Origin: Clostridia bacterium
GTDB lineage: Bacteria > Bacillota > Clostridia > Oscillospirales > SIG627
Direction of reading: 5' to 3'
Assembly: GCA_017453605.1 (NCBI GenBank)
Contig: JAFTEP010000128.1
Coordinates: 1 to 6,390, forward strand
Length of the DNA stretch: 6,390 nt
Shown: positions 1-6,185 of the stretch, in pieces
How positions within the stretch are numbered: position 1 is the stretch's first letter
How the letters are laid out: each line of letters begins with the position of its first letter
Program-made: the position numbers and the translations under genes
Notes under the pieces: generated by a model
What the model saw: only the letters and a program-made list of their open reading frames with translations
Database searches by the model: none
What the model was told of the DNA's origin: nothing

Positions 1-8
1 AAAAGTAA

Positions 9-175
9 AGTGCCGTAAGAAGGCCTTCCCCCTTGGGGGAAGGTGTCTGCGGAGCAGACGGATGAGGGGTCCCCATAGCCCATATTCGCTCCGCTCCCCT
101 CGCCGACGCCAAAAGCGGAGGCGAAAAACCTAACGAAGCAAAAATGCAATAATTCCGAATTCCGAATTCCGAATT
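9..175 (+). repeat. Composite structured intergenic repeat, copy 1
   Basis: This gene-free stretch holds a modular repeat that recurs, inverted, at 5244-5446 (copy 2). Shared modules in order are: an AAGTGCCG lead; a hairpin with CCTTCCCCC (24-32) facing GGGGGAAGG (35-43); a second hairpin with GTCTGC (45-50) facing GCAGAC (54-59); the tail GGATGAGGGG; a purine/pyrimidine stem (TTCGCTCCGCT at 85-95 with AGCGGAGGCGAA at 114-125, one bulged base); and a run of AATTCCG units. No coding potential is evident. It sits directly upstream of the hydrolase at 257. Dispersed elements of this two-hairpin kind are seen in GC-rich Clostridia; whether they are MITE-like, transcribed or structural is unknown. 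Confidence 0.75.
151..175. repeat. Short tandem array of AATTCCG
   Basis: Three exact 7-base units AATTCCG followed by AATT. The related copy at 5244-5263 carries two diverged units (AGTTCGG on the + strand) followed by AATTAT. The array therefore belongs to the composite repeat and varies in unit number. Confidence 0.85.
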
Positions 176-256
176 GACCTCGCGGCCGACGCCGAAAGCG
201 AAGACTGACGGTTATTGAAACACAAACAAAACCAAAATAAAAAGGAGATAAAAACA

Positions 257-928
257 ATGTTTGAACCGCACATCAGACCGAACAGGCTCGAGGACAAGTA
301 TCTGAAAGACATGATGGCGTCCCCCGTGGTGAAGGGCAAGATCCTGCTCTACGGCGACTCCGACTTCACGCGCTGGCAGCCGCTCTACGGCAACACGAGC
401 GTCGAGGAACTGATAAGGATGAAGGACGGATCTCAGGCGATCGTCAACCACGGCTTCGGCACAAGCACCGCGGAGGAACTCTTGTACTACTATCCGATGC
501 TCGTCAGACCCTGGGAGCCGAGGGCGCTCGTGCTGAAAGCCTACGGCAACGACACCGACGTCGGCTACTGCCCGGAGGAGATAGTCGCGCTTCTGGCGAG
601 GGTCTGCGAATACGCGCGCACGGACTTTCCCGGGATCAGGCTCTTCGTCTGCGGCTCGAAGCCTCTCGTCTGCGACAAGACCGCCAAAGCCTCCGCGAAA
701 TGGAGCGCGAAGGAATACGACCGCCTCGCGAAGTTCTACTGCGAGAGCCACGACGACGCGACATACGTCGATCTTCGAGCCTACGCCCCGTTCTATACCG
801 AGGGCGGCGCGGGGAATATCGACTGCCTCCGCGACGATCTGTACCTCAAGGACAACGTCCACTTCAACGAAGAGGGCTATAAGATCTTCAGGACCTTCAT
901 GACCGATCTTCTGAAGGATCTGCTGTAA
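257..928 (+). CDS. SGNH/GDSL-type hydrolase (paralog A)
   Basis: Predicted cytoplasmic serine hydrolase of 223 residues. The SGNH signature is visible in order: block I YGDSDFTRW with nucleophile Ser35; block II NHGFG with Gly66; block III GND with Asn98; and block V DNVHF with Asp199 and His202. The classical GDSL is GDSD here. No signal peptide or membrane segment is seen, so an intracellular esterase, lipase-like or deacetylase role is likely; the substrate cannot be read from the sequence. The ATG at 257 is chosen because AAAGGAG lies at 241-247 and because the product then has the same length and start (MF..HI) as the paralog at 1014-1685. A TTG 14 codons upstream would add a lysine/asparagine-rich tail with no ribosome site. 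About 53% of positions match the paralog (119 of 223, manual ungapped count). Confidence 0.9.
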   Translation: MFEPHIRPNRLEDKYLKDMMASPVVKGKILLYGDSDFTRWQPLYGNTSVEELIRMKDGSQAIVNHGFGTSTAEELLYYYPMLVRPWEPRALVLKAYGNDTDVGYCPEEIVALLARVCEYARTDFPGIRLFVCGSKPLVCDKTAKASAKWSAKEYDRLAKFYCESHDDATYVDLRAYAPFYTEGGAGNIDCLRDDLYLKDNVHFNEEGYKIFRTFMTDLLKDLL

Positions 929-950
929 GCGTTTATCAAAAAATATAAAA

Positions 951-983
951 CCGCCGTATCCTTTTTTTAAAAGGATACGGCGG
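951..983 (-). terminator. Hairpin terminator between convergent hydrolase genes
   Basis: A perfect 15-bp stem (951-965 with 969-983) closes a three-base loop. The stem base is CCGCCGTATCC followed by TTTT/AAAA pairs. Reading leftward, the stem is followed by a U-rich stretch (complement of 938-950), so it is a good intrinsic terminator for the pheS-pheT-hydrolase operon. Rightward, the sequence after the stem has no U-run, so service to the 257-928 gene is plausible but weaker. Confidence 0.88.
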
Positions 984-1013
984 ACGCGTTTATCGGGAAC
1001 TGAAATCACGGGC

Positions 1014-1685
1014 TCACAGCAGGTCCTTGAGGACCTCGAGGTAGAAGTCGCGGTAGAGGTCGTAGCCCTCGGGCGTGAAGTGGACCTTATCGGGCAAAAA
1101 GAGCTCTTCGCGCAGGTCTTCGGGATCGTCGGAGCCGGGATTTCTCAGAAGCCCCGGGATCATAGAGCCGTCGGCGAAAGTGACGTCGGAATGCGAGCCG
1201 CAGTAGGCTTTAGCGAGAACGTTGAACTCTTTTCTCGCCCAGACCTCCGATTCTCTCGCGCCGCGGTCGCGAAGCAGCGGAAACGCGCTCACGAGAAAGA
1301 GCTTTATCCCCGGAAGATCCGCGCGGGCATAGTCCATGACGCGGGCGAGAAGCTCCATTATCTCGCCCGGCGAGTAGCCCGCGCCGCGGTCGTTGCCGAT
1401 CGTGCGCAAAACCAGCGCCCTCGGTTCCCAGGGACGGACCATCTCGGGGTAGAAATAGAGCATCTCCTCGGCGGTCGCGCCGCCGAATCCGTGGTTGACG
1501 ACCGCCTGGGAGCCGTCCTTCATCCTGATCTCATCTTCCATGCTCTTGTTGCCGTAGGTCGGACACCAGCGCGTGAAATCGGAGTCGCCGTAGAACATGA
1601 TCATCCCTTTTTTCACGGGCGATCCGTCGATGATGCTCTTGACGTGCTTTGCCTGCCTGCGGACGTCTATATGAGATCCGAACAT
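1014..1685 (-). CDS. SGNH/GDSL-type hydrolase (paralog B), third gene of pheST operon
   Basis: A 223-residue SGNH hydrolase that aligns with the 257-928 product end to end without gaps. All catalytic positions coincide: Ser35 in YGDSDFTRW, Gly66 in NHGFGG, Asn98 in GND, Asp199 and His202 in DKVHF. Identity is about 53%; the most divergent stretches are residues 7-21 and 173-190. There is no signal peptide, so it is probably cytoplasmic; the substrate is unknown. The ATG is 13 bases beyond the pheT stop, and its GAGAGG ribosome site (1694-1699) overlaps that stop, arguing for co-transcription and possibly coupled translation. A strong terminator follows 31 bases after the stop. A link to aminoacylation, for example ester hydrolysis, is suggested only by position and is speculation. 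Confidence 0.9.
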   Translation of the reverse strand: MFGSHIDVRRQAKHVKSIIDGSPVKKGMIMFYGDSDFTRWCPTYGNKSMEDEIRMKDGSQAVVNHGFGGATAEEMLYFYPEMVRPWEPRALVLRTIGNDRGAGYSPGEIMELLARVMDYARADLPGIKLFLVSAFPLLRDRGARESEVWARKEFNVLAKAYCGSHSDVTFADGSMIPGLLRNPGSDDPEDLREELFLPDKVHFTPEGYDLYRDFYLEVLKDLL

Positions 1686-1693
1686 CTCTATTA

Positions 1694-1699
1694 TCCTCT
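1694..1699 (-). promoter_or_regulatory. Ribosome binding site overlapping the pheT stop codon
   Basis: On the minus strand GAGAGG sits 8 bases before the ATG at 1685 and shares one base with the TGA of pheT (1699-1701). It fixes the start of the hydrolase gene and makes translation dependent on, or boosted by, ribosomes finishing pheT plausible. Confidence 0.65.
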
Positions 1700-4101
1700 C
1701 AGCTTCTTATCGCGATTCCGAGTTCCCTTTCGAGACCGGCGCGGACCTTGCCGACGATCTTTTCGCTCTCCTCGTCGGTGAGCGTCTTCTCGGGATGGCG
1801 GATGACGAGCTTGAAGGCGACGCTCTTCTTGCCTTCTCCGACCTGCTCGCCGCGGTAGATATCGAACACTCTTAATGATTCGAGATGCTTTCCGGCGCTC
1901 TGAATTATGATCTTCTCCAGCTCGCCGACCTGAACGTCTTCGTCGCAGACGAACGCGAGGTCTCTCGTGACCGCCGGGAACTTGCCTATGTCGCGGTAGA
2001 CGGCTTCGGTCCTGCTCTTTCTGAAGAGCGCGGGAACGTCGATCACGGCGACGTACGCTTTCTTCTCGAGCCCGTAGTTTTTCATCACCTCGGGATGAAC
2101 TTCACCGAAGGTCATCAGCTTCTCGCCGTCTTTTGTCAGCACGGCGCATCTGCCCGGATGGAAATATTCCACTCCGCTCTCCGCGGCGATCTCATAGCTC
2201 TTCACGGCGCCGTCGCCGGCTCCGAGAGTCTTTTCGGCGATCGACTCGCAGATACCCTTCATCGTGTAGAAATCGCCGTCGCCGTAGAAGCCGATCACAA
2301 GGCTCGTGCGCTCCTCGGGGAGGACCCTCTCGTCGTCGCCCGGGAAGTACAGGCGGGCGGTCTCGTACAAAGACGCGCTCTCGTTGCGGTGCGCCTGGTT
2401 CCTGACAAGGGTCTCTATCATGCTGCCGACGGCGGTCGTGCGCATTATGCGCGTGTCCTCGCCGAGCGGGTTCGAGATCACGACGCTCTTTCTCAGCGGA
2501 GAATCGGCTTTGAGCCTCAATAGATCGTAGGTCTTTTCGCTGATGAACGAATATGTCTCGATCTCCGTCAGCCCGTTCGCGATGCAGATCGTGTGCAGGC
2601 GGTTAATGAATTTGTGCTCCGCGCTGCGTTTGCCGATGCGGGCGCTCACCTTGAAAGCGGTGGACTCTATGCGGTTGTAGCCGTACATCCTCGCGACCTC
2701 CTCCGCGATATCCGCGAAGCAGACGAGGTCCGTGCGGAAGCTCGGGGGCAGGAGCATCCCGTCCTCAAGGCGGATCTCGAGGCGCGAGAAGATCTCCTTC
2801 ATCGTCTCTTCCGGTATATCCGTGCCGAGGAATTTGTTTATGCGCTCCGGCTCGAAGGGGATCCTTCTCTGTTCGGGCTTTGACGGATAGACGTCCGTGA
2901 TGCCGCTCACGACTTCTCCGGCGCCGAGCTCTTCGACGAGCTGGCAGGCGCGGATGAGCGCGGGCAGGCAGTTCTCGGGATCGAGACCCTTCTCGAACCT
3001 TCCCGAGGATTCGGTCCTCATACCGACGGATTTGGCGGTCAGCCTCACGCTGACGCCGTCGAAGTTGGCGCTCTCGAAGATGACCGTCTTCGTGTCCGGG
3101 TTGATCTCGCTGTTGAGACCGCCCATGACGCCCGCGAGCGCGACCGGCTTCTTGCCGTCGCAGATCAGAAGATCCTTTTCGGTGAGCTTCCTCTCCTGCT
3201 CGTCGAGGGTGACGATCGTTTCTCCCGCCTTCGCCCTGCGCACGACGATCCTGTCGTCTTCCAGAAATTCCTTGTCGAACGCATGCATCGGCTGGCCGTA
3301 TTCGAGCATGACGTAGTTTGTGATGTCGACTATATTGTTTATGGGTCTGACGCCCATCGCTCTGAGGCGCGATCTCATCCACTTGGGAGAGGGCGCGATC
3401 TTCACGTTTTTCACCGCCGCCGCGCAGTATCTTCTGCAAAGCGAGTCTTCGACGCTTACGCTGACGTAGTCCGACGCGCTTTGGCCGACGCCCCTGAACG
3501 AGGGCTCGGGGAGCCTGAACGGAGTGCGGTAGCTGACGGCGCTCTCTCTTGCAAGTCCTATCACGGAGAAGCAGTCCTGGCGGTTCGAGGTGATCTCGAA
3601 TTCGATGACGGTGTCCCTCAGATCGAGGACGTCCCTGACGTCGTCGCCGGGCCTGCAGTCCTCTTCGAGCACCAGAAGTCCGTCCTCAACGGCGTAGGGC
3701 ACGTCGTGAACGGTCAGTCCGAGCTCCGCGACGGAGCAGAACATACCGTTGCTCTCGACGCCTCTGAGCTTGCCCGCCTTTATCACGACGCCGCCCGCGA
3801 GCTTCGCGGGAGCCTTCGCGAGAACGAGCATATCGCCGGGCTTCATATTAGTCGCGGCGGTGACGATCTGACGGGGCGATTCCTCCCCGCAGTCTACCTG
3901 ACAAATTGTCAGTTTGTCGGCGTCCGGGTGCTTTTCGCAGCTCAACAGCTTCGCGCAGACGACGTTTTCAAGTTCTTCGCCGAGTATTTCATAGCCCTCG
4001 ACCTTGCTTCCGGTATCGGTCAGAAGATCGCAGTAGCTTTTCGGGCTTTCGATCACGGAGGTATCCATGAAATCGCCGAGCCATTTGAATGAAAGTTTCA
4101 T
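1699..4101 (-). CDS. pheT: Phenylalanyl-tRNA synthetase beta subunit
   Basis: Large subunit of the alpha2-beta2 synthetase that charges tRNA-Phe in the cytoplasm. It binds tRNA and hydrolyses mischarged Tyr-tRNA-Phe. At 800 residues it has the usual bacterial length. Domains in order: N-terminal B1; the EMAP-II-like OB fold at about 45-155 (HPDADKL at 58-64, GVESNGMFCS at 114-123); the B3/B4 editing domain at about 215-390 (TSNRQD at 171-176, GQPMHAFD at 269-276, GVMGG at 324-328, ESSGRFEKGLDP at 364-375); B5 at about 405-478 ending in the DIAEEVARMYGYNRI motif; a catalytic-like core at about 485-690; and the ferredoxin-fold anticodon-binding domain at about 704-799. The ATG is preceded by AAAGGAGG (4110-4117) with 8 bases of spacing. 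It lies 27 bases after pheS. No truncation or frameshift is seen. Confidence 0.98.
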   Translation of the reverse strand: MKLSFKWLGDFMDTSVIESPKSYCDLLTDTGSKVEGYEILGEELENVVCAKLLSCEKHPDADKLTICQVDCGEESPRQIVTAATNMKPGDMLVLAKAPAKLAGGVVIKAGKLRGVESNGMFCSVAELGLTVHDVPYAVEDGLLVLEEDCRPGDDVRDVLDLRDTVIEFEITSNRQDCFSVIGLARESAVSYRTPFRLPEPSFRGVGQSASDYVSVSVEDSLCRRYCAAAVKNVKIAPSPKWMRSRLRAMGVRPINNIVDITNYVMLEYGQPMHAFDKEFLEDDRIVVRRAKAGETIVTLDEQERKLTEKDLLICDGKKPVALAGVMGGLNSEINPDTKTVIFESANFDGVSVRLTAKSVGMRTESSGRFEKGLDPENCLPALIRACQLVEELGAGEVVSGITDVYPSKPEQRRIPFEPERINKFLGTDIPEETMKEIFSRLEIRLEDGMLLPPSFRTDLVCFADIAEEVARMYGYNRIESTAFKVSARIGKRSAEHKFINRLHTICIANGLTEIETYSFISEKTYDLLRLKADSPLRKSVVISNPLGEDTRIMRTTAVGSMIETLVRNQAHRNESASLYETARLYFPGDDERVLPEERTSLVIGFYGDGDFYTMKGICESIAEKTLGAGDGAVKSYEIAAESGVEYFHPGRCAVLTKDGEKLMTFGEVHPEVMKNYGLEKKAYVAVIDVPALFRKSRTEAVYRDIGKFPAVTRDLAFVCDEDVQVGELEKIIIQSAGKHLESLRVFDIYRGEQVGEGKKSVAFKLVIRHPEKTLTDEESEKIVGKVRAGLERELGIAIRS

Positions 4102-4128
4102 CTGTTTATCCTCCTTTCGATCCGTTTA

Positions 4129-5151
4129 TCAGCCGAACTGCCTGAGAAAACGGATATCGTTTTCGTAGAGCAGGCGCATATCGCTTATGCCGTATTTTTT
4201 CATGACTATCCTTTCGATCCCGAGTCCGAACGCGAAGCCGGAGTAGACCTCGGGGTCGATCCCGCAGCCCCTGAGCACGTTGGGATGCACCATGCCGGCG
4301 CCGAGGATCTCGATCCAGCCCTCCTTCTTGCACACGCTGCAGCCCTTGCCGCCGCAGACGAAGCAGCTCACGTCGACCTCGGCGGAGGGCTCGGTGAACG
4401 GGAAGTGATGCGGACGGAATCTCAGTTTGGTCTCCTCGCCGAACAGAGTCTTCGCGAAGAGTTCGAGGGTCCCCTTGAGGTCGCCCATGGTGATGCCCTT
4501 GTCGACCACGAGTCCCTCCATCTGGTGGAACATCGGCGAGTGGGTCGCGTCGACCGCGTCGGAGCGGTAGACCCTGCCGGGCGAGACCACGCGGATCGGG
4601 GGCTTGGTCTTTTCCATGGTCCTGATCTGCACGGTAGAAGTCTGGGACCTTAACAGCACCTTGTCGTTGACGTAGAAGGTGTCCTGCGCGTCGCGGGCGG
4701 GGTGTCCGGGAGGCGTGTTGAGCGCCTCGAAGTTGTAGTAGTCGTATTCCACCTCGGGACCGTCGACGATATCGAAGCCCATGCCGATGAAGATGTCCTC
4801 GAGCTCCTTCGTGACCGCGGCGATCGGATGCCTGCCGCCGATCGGTCTTACAACGGCGGGCGCCGTGACGTCGAGGCGCTCCTTCTCGAGCTTCAATTGC
4901 ATACCGGCGGCTCTCATCAGTTCTTTTTTCGCGCCGATCACGCCCTCGATATGCTCTCTGAGCTCGTTGACGAGTTTGCCCATAGCGGGCCTTTCCTCGG
5001 CGGGAACGCTGCCCATGGACCTTAAAAGCCCGGTCAGCTCGCCCTTCTTGCCGAGGTACTTCACCCTCAGGGCTTCCACGTCCTCGCTTGCGCGGACGGC
5101 GTCAAGCTCTCTTTCGAGCGCGTCACGCATCGCTTGAAGTTTTTCTTTCAT
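4129..5151 (-). CDS. pheS: Phenylalanyl-tRNA synthetase alpha subunit
   Basis: Catalytic subunit joining phenylalanine to tRNA-Phe; class II synthetase, 340 residues, typical length. Residues 1-90 form the charged N-terminal coiled coil that contacts tRNA. Motif 1 begins at HPIAAV (108). The ATP/Phe pocket is shown by LLRSQTSTVQIRTM (166-179), motif 2 PGRVYRSDAVDATHSPMFHQ (191-210) and FPFTEPSAEVD (250-260). Motif 3 is GFAFGLGIERI (305-315). A C-x2-C-x4-C-x2-C cluster (Cys263, 266, 271, 274) is the Firmicutes-type insert. The ATG at 5151 is preceded by two adjacent AAAGGA sequences (5156-5167), at 4 and 10 bases. It is the first gene of the operon and is followed by pheT. No T-box lies immediately upstream; one lies far upstream at 5889-6122. 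Confidence 0.98.
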   Translation of the reverse strand: MKEKLQAMRDALERELDAVRASEDVEALRVKYLGKKGELTGLLRSMGSVPAEERPAMGKLVNELREHIEGVIGAKKELMRAAGMQLKLEKERLDVTAPAVVRPIGGRHPIAAVTKELEDIFIGMGFDIVDGPEVEYDYYNFEALNTPPGHPARDAQDTFYVNDKVLLRSQTSTVQIRTMEKTKPPIRVVSPGRVYRSDAVDATHSPMFHQMEGLVVDKGITMGDLKGTLELFAKTLFGEETKLRFRPHHFPFTEPSAEVDVSCFVCGGKGCSVCKKEGWIEILGAGMVHPNVLRGCGIDPEVYSGFAFGLGIERIVMKKYGISDMRLLYENDIRFLRQFG

Positions 5152-5207
5152 TTTATCCTTTTCCTTTCGTATTGATTGCCTGTTGTCAGCCTGATTCTTC
5201 CGCGGGC

Positions 5208-5225
5208 CAAAGGCTCTGCCCTTTG
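5208..5225 (-). other. Small hairpin in the pheS 5' leader
   Basis: CAAAGG (5208-5213) faces CCTTTG (5220-5225) around a six-base loop, about 57 bases before the pheS start. It is not followed by a U-run on either strand, so it is not an intrinsic terminator. It may be the end of another repeat fragment. Function unknown. Confidence 0.4.
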
Positions 5226-5243
5226 AACCCGGGATTTGGGGAT

Positions 5244-5446
5244 AGTTCGGAGTTCGGAATTATCGCAGTGATCCGGCGCCTTATTTTCGTCTTCGCTTTA
5301 GCTCAGACGAGGGGAACGGAGTGTAAACGGGCGGCGGTGTCCCCTCATCAGTCTGCGCGAAAAATCATTGCGGGCGCTTCGCGAAGTTGCGTTTTCACGC
5401 GCAGCCAGCTTCCCCTCCAGGGGGAAGCCTTCACGGCGGCACTTTC
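5244..5446 (-). repeat. Composite structured intergenic repeat, copy 2
   Basis: Read on the minus strand this stretch has the same modules in the same order as copy 1 (9-175): AAGTGCCG, a CTTCCCCCT/AGGGGAAG hairpin, a second stem (CTGCGCG/CGCGCAG, longer than in copy 1 and holding the palindrome CTTCGCGAAG), TGATGAGGGG, the CTCCGTTCCCCTCG module and AATTCCGAACTCCG. It fills most of the pheS leader and contains no credible gene. Confidence 0.75.
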
Positions 5447-5453
5447 TGTTCTG

Positions 5454-5584
5454 ACTTAACATAGAGCCAAAGCGTTTTTCTGAATAATAAAGAAAACACT
5501 TTGATTGCTGAATGTAAAAGTTAAAACGAAATACTAAAGATATACGCAACAAATCATTTGTTAATTCACAAATAAAGGAACGCT
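5454..5584. other. AT-rich island between repeat copies 2 and 3
   Basis: About 130 bases with strikingly lower GC than everything around them, bounded by the outward ends of copy 2 (inverted) and copy 3 (direct). No ORF with a ribosome site is seen. It holds an exact inverted repeat, AACAAAT (5548-5554) and ATTTGTT (5556-5562) around one base, which could be a protein-binding site. I searched for -35/-10 pairs toward pheS and found only poor matches, so a second pheST promoter here is possible but unsupported. Confidence 0.5.
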
Positions 5585-5586
5585 TC

Positions 5587-5769
5587 CAAAGGCTTCCCCC
5601 TGGAGGCGCCGAAGGCGCGACGCGGGAGTGAATGACCGTCCGGCGGACGGTCAGAGCCGCGGCGAGACCGAGCCTCAGCGAGACAGCTGTCAGCGCGCCG
5701 GGGTCCCCGACGCGAGGAACGCAGCGGCGGGGTGTTGCGCAGCTGACTGATGAGGGGACACCGCAACAG
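5587..5769 (+). repeat. Structured intergenic repeat, copy 3, interrupted
   Basis: It starts with AAGGCTTCCCCCTGGAGG and ends with CTGACTGATGAGGGGACACC, the same first-hairpin arm and tail as copy 2. The stem GTCAGCGCGC with GCGCAGCTGAC matches the second hairpin. The 3' arm of the first hairpin (expected GGGGAAGCTG) is displaced by roughly 75-80 extra bases. These carry their own stems: GCGCC/GGCGC (5606-5618) and GACCGTCC/GGACGGTC (5634-5652). The downstream AATTCCG module of copies 1 and 2 is absent here. Confidence 0.65.
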
Positions 5770-5794
5770 TTTTTGTTTCATCGCGTTCGACTTG

Positions 5795-5829
5795 CTTTGT
5801 CATTCTTCGCTTCGCTCAGGATGACAAAG
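5795..5829. repeat. Stem-loop repeat CTTTGTCAT/ATGACAAAG
   Basis: A 9-bp perfect stem (5795-5803 with 5821-5829) around TCTTCGCTTCGCTCAGG, extended by up to three further pairs. This TTCGCTTCGCTCAGGATGACA pattern is a familiar short dispersed repeat in bacterial genomes. It has no U-run and no coding content. Confidence 0.6.
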
Positions 5830-5888
5830 AGGGAACGGAGCGGAAATCGTCGCGGAAGACCACACGTCAGCCGACGTCGGCGCGGGCG

Positions 5889-5924
5889 AAAAACAAAACT
5901 CCGCCGTCCCGACGGGACGGCGGA
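5889..5924 (-). terminator. T-box intrinsic terminator
   Basis: Leftward, an 11-bp perfect stem CCGCCGTCCC.../...GGGACGGCGG (5900-5910 with 5914-5924) is followed at once by TTTTGTTTTT (complement of 5889-5898). Its 5' arm is also the 3' arm of the antiterminator, so the two folds exclude each other. Confidence 0.93.
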
Positions 5925-6122
5925 AGCCGTTATACCACCCATACAAGACAAAGCCTATCAGCCCCCGACCGGATAACGGCGGTCTACCCGGGAAGCGGCT
6001 ACGCGCCTTTCACCTCACCTGCTCCGAAGGGAAAGGCTTCGCGCTCGCCGCCGATCCCTTTCCACACCCGGGATCTCTCTGTAGACGACTTTTTTGCGCT
6101 CCGCCGACTTCATCATCGCTTT
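5889..6122 (-). promoter_or_regulatory. T-box riboswitch leader (probable pheST control)
   Basis: A leftward leader of about 234 nt that senses uncharged tRNA. Stem I: basal helix GAAG (6108-6111) with CUUC (6026-6029); upper helix GUCGUC (6084-6089) with GGCGGC (6047-6052); AG-bulge UACAGAGA (6076-6083); distal hairpin GAUCCC (6070-6075) with GGGAUC (6053-6058) closing loop GGGUGUGGAAA, a variant of the family's GGNUGGUGNAA-like loop. GGAGC follows Stem I, then a GUAGACC...CCGUUAU segment typical of these leaders. Antiterminator: GGG (5938-5940) with CCC (5914-5916), ACGGC (5926-5930) with GCCGU (5917-5921), enclosing the 7-base bulge UGGUAUA (5931-5937). The bulge UGGU would pair with ACCA, implying a tRNA with A73, as tRNA-Phe has. 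UUU/UUC (6031-6034) lies in the expected specifier region, but the exact codon is uncertain. Next gene on this strand: pheS, about 740 bases on. Confidence 0.85.
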
Positions 6123-6129
6123 GAAAGGG

Positions 6130-6158
6130 ATTTTACACCTTTTTTTAAAAAATGTCAA
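6130..6158 (-). promoter_or_regulatory. Sigma-A type promoter for the T-box transcript
   Basis: Minus-strand TTGACA (6153-6158), a 17-base spacer rich in A and T (6136-6152), then TAAAAT (6130-6135). This is a perfect -35 and a 5-of-6 match at -10 with ideal spacing. Expected transcript start is near 6121-6123, a few bases before the Stem I region. Confidence 0.92.
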
Positions 6159-6185
6159 GAGAAAAATGAAAAAACGCTTCATTTG

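Noticed and set aside
151..175. CRISPR-like repeat array
   Set aside because: Units are 7 bases with no spacers, and no cas genes are present; it is a short tandem repeat.
215..243. Promoter-like TTGAAA, 17 bases, TAAAAA before the first hydrolase
   Set aside because: The -10 overlaps the ribosome site, so a transcript would start after it. The real promoter is probably further upstream and not identified.
215..256. TTG start 14 codons upstream of the chosen hydrolase start
   Set aside because: No ribosome site precedes it, while AAAGGAG is placed correctly for the ATG at 257, and the paralog starts at the matching residue.
212..1009. Long leftward frame (265 codons) opposite the first hydrolase
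   Set aside because: The hydrolase on the + strand has a ribosome site, a catalytic motif set and a paralog; the opposite frame has none of these and runs through the terminator.
3283..4092. Long rightward frame (269 codons) opposite pheT
   Set aside because: It mirrors the codon pattern of pheT, shows no recognisable domain, and pheT is certain.
5298..5552. An 84-codon leftward frame with several Phe and Tyr codons near its start, resembling a phe leader peptide
   Set aside because: It starts at TTG without a ribosome site, its Phe/Tyr content follows from the AT-rich island, and most of the frame runs through repeat copy 2. There is no attenuator hairpin with a U-run before pheS.
5566..5781. 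A 71-codon leftward frame in the spacer that could have been the T-box target
   Set aside because: It lies entirely within repeat copy 3, has arginine/proline-rich low-complexity content, no recognisable domain and no convincing ribosome site.
5889..6122. 6S RNA or another free-standing structured RNA such as the raiA motif
   Set aside because: I considered these first, but the AGAGA bulge with distal hairpin, GGAGC after Stem I, and GGGUGGUA feeding a terminator/antiterminator pair fit a T-box much better.
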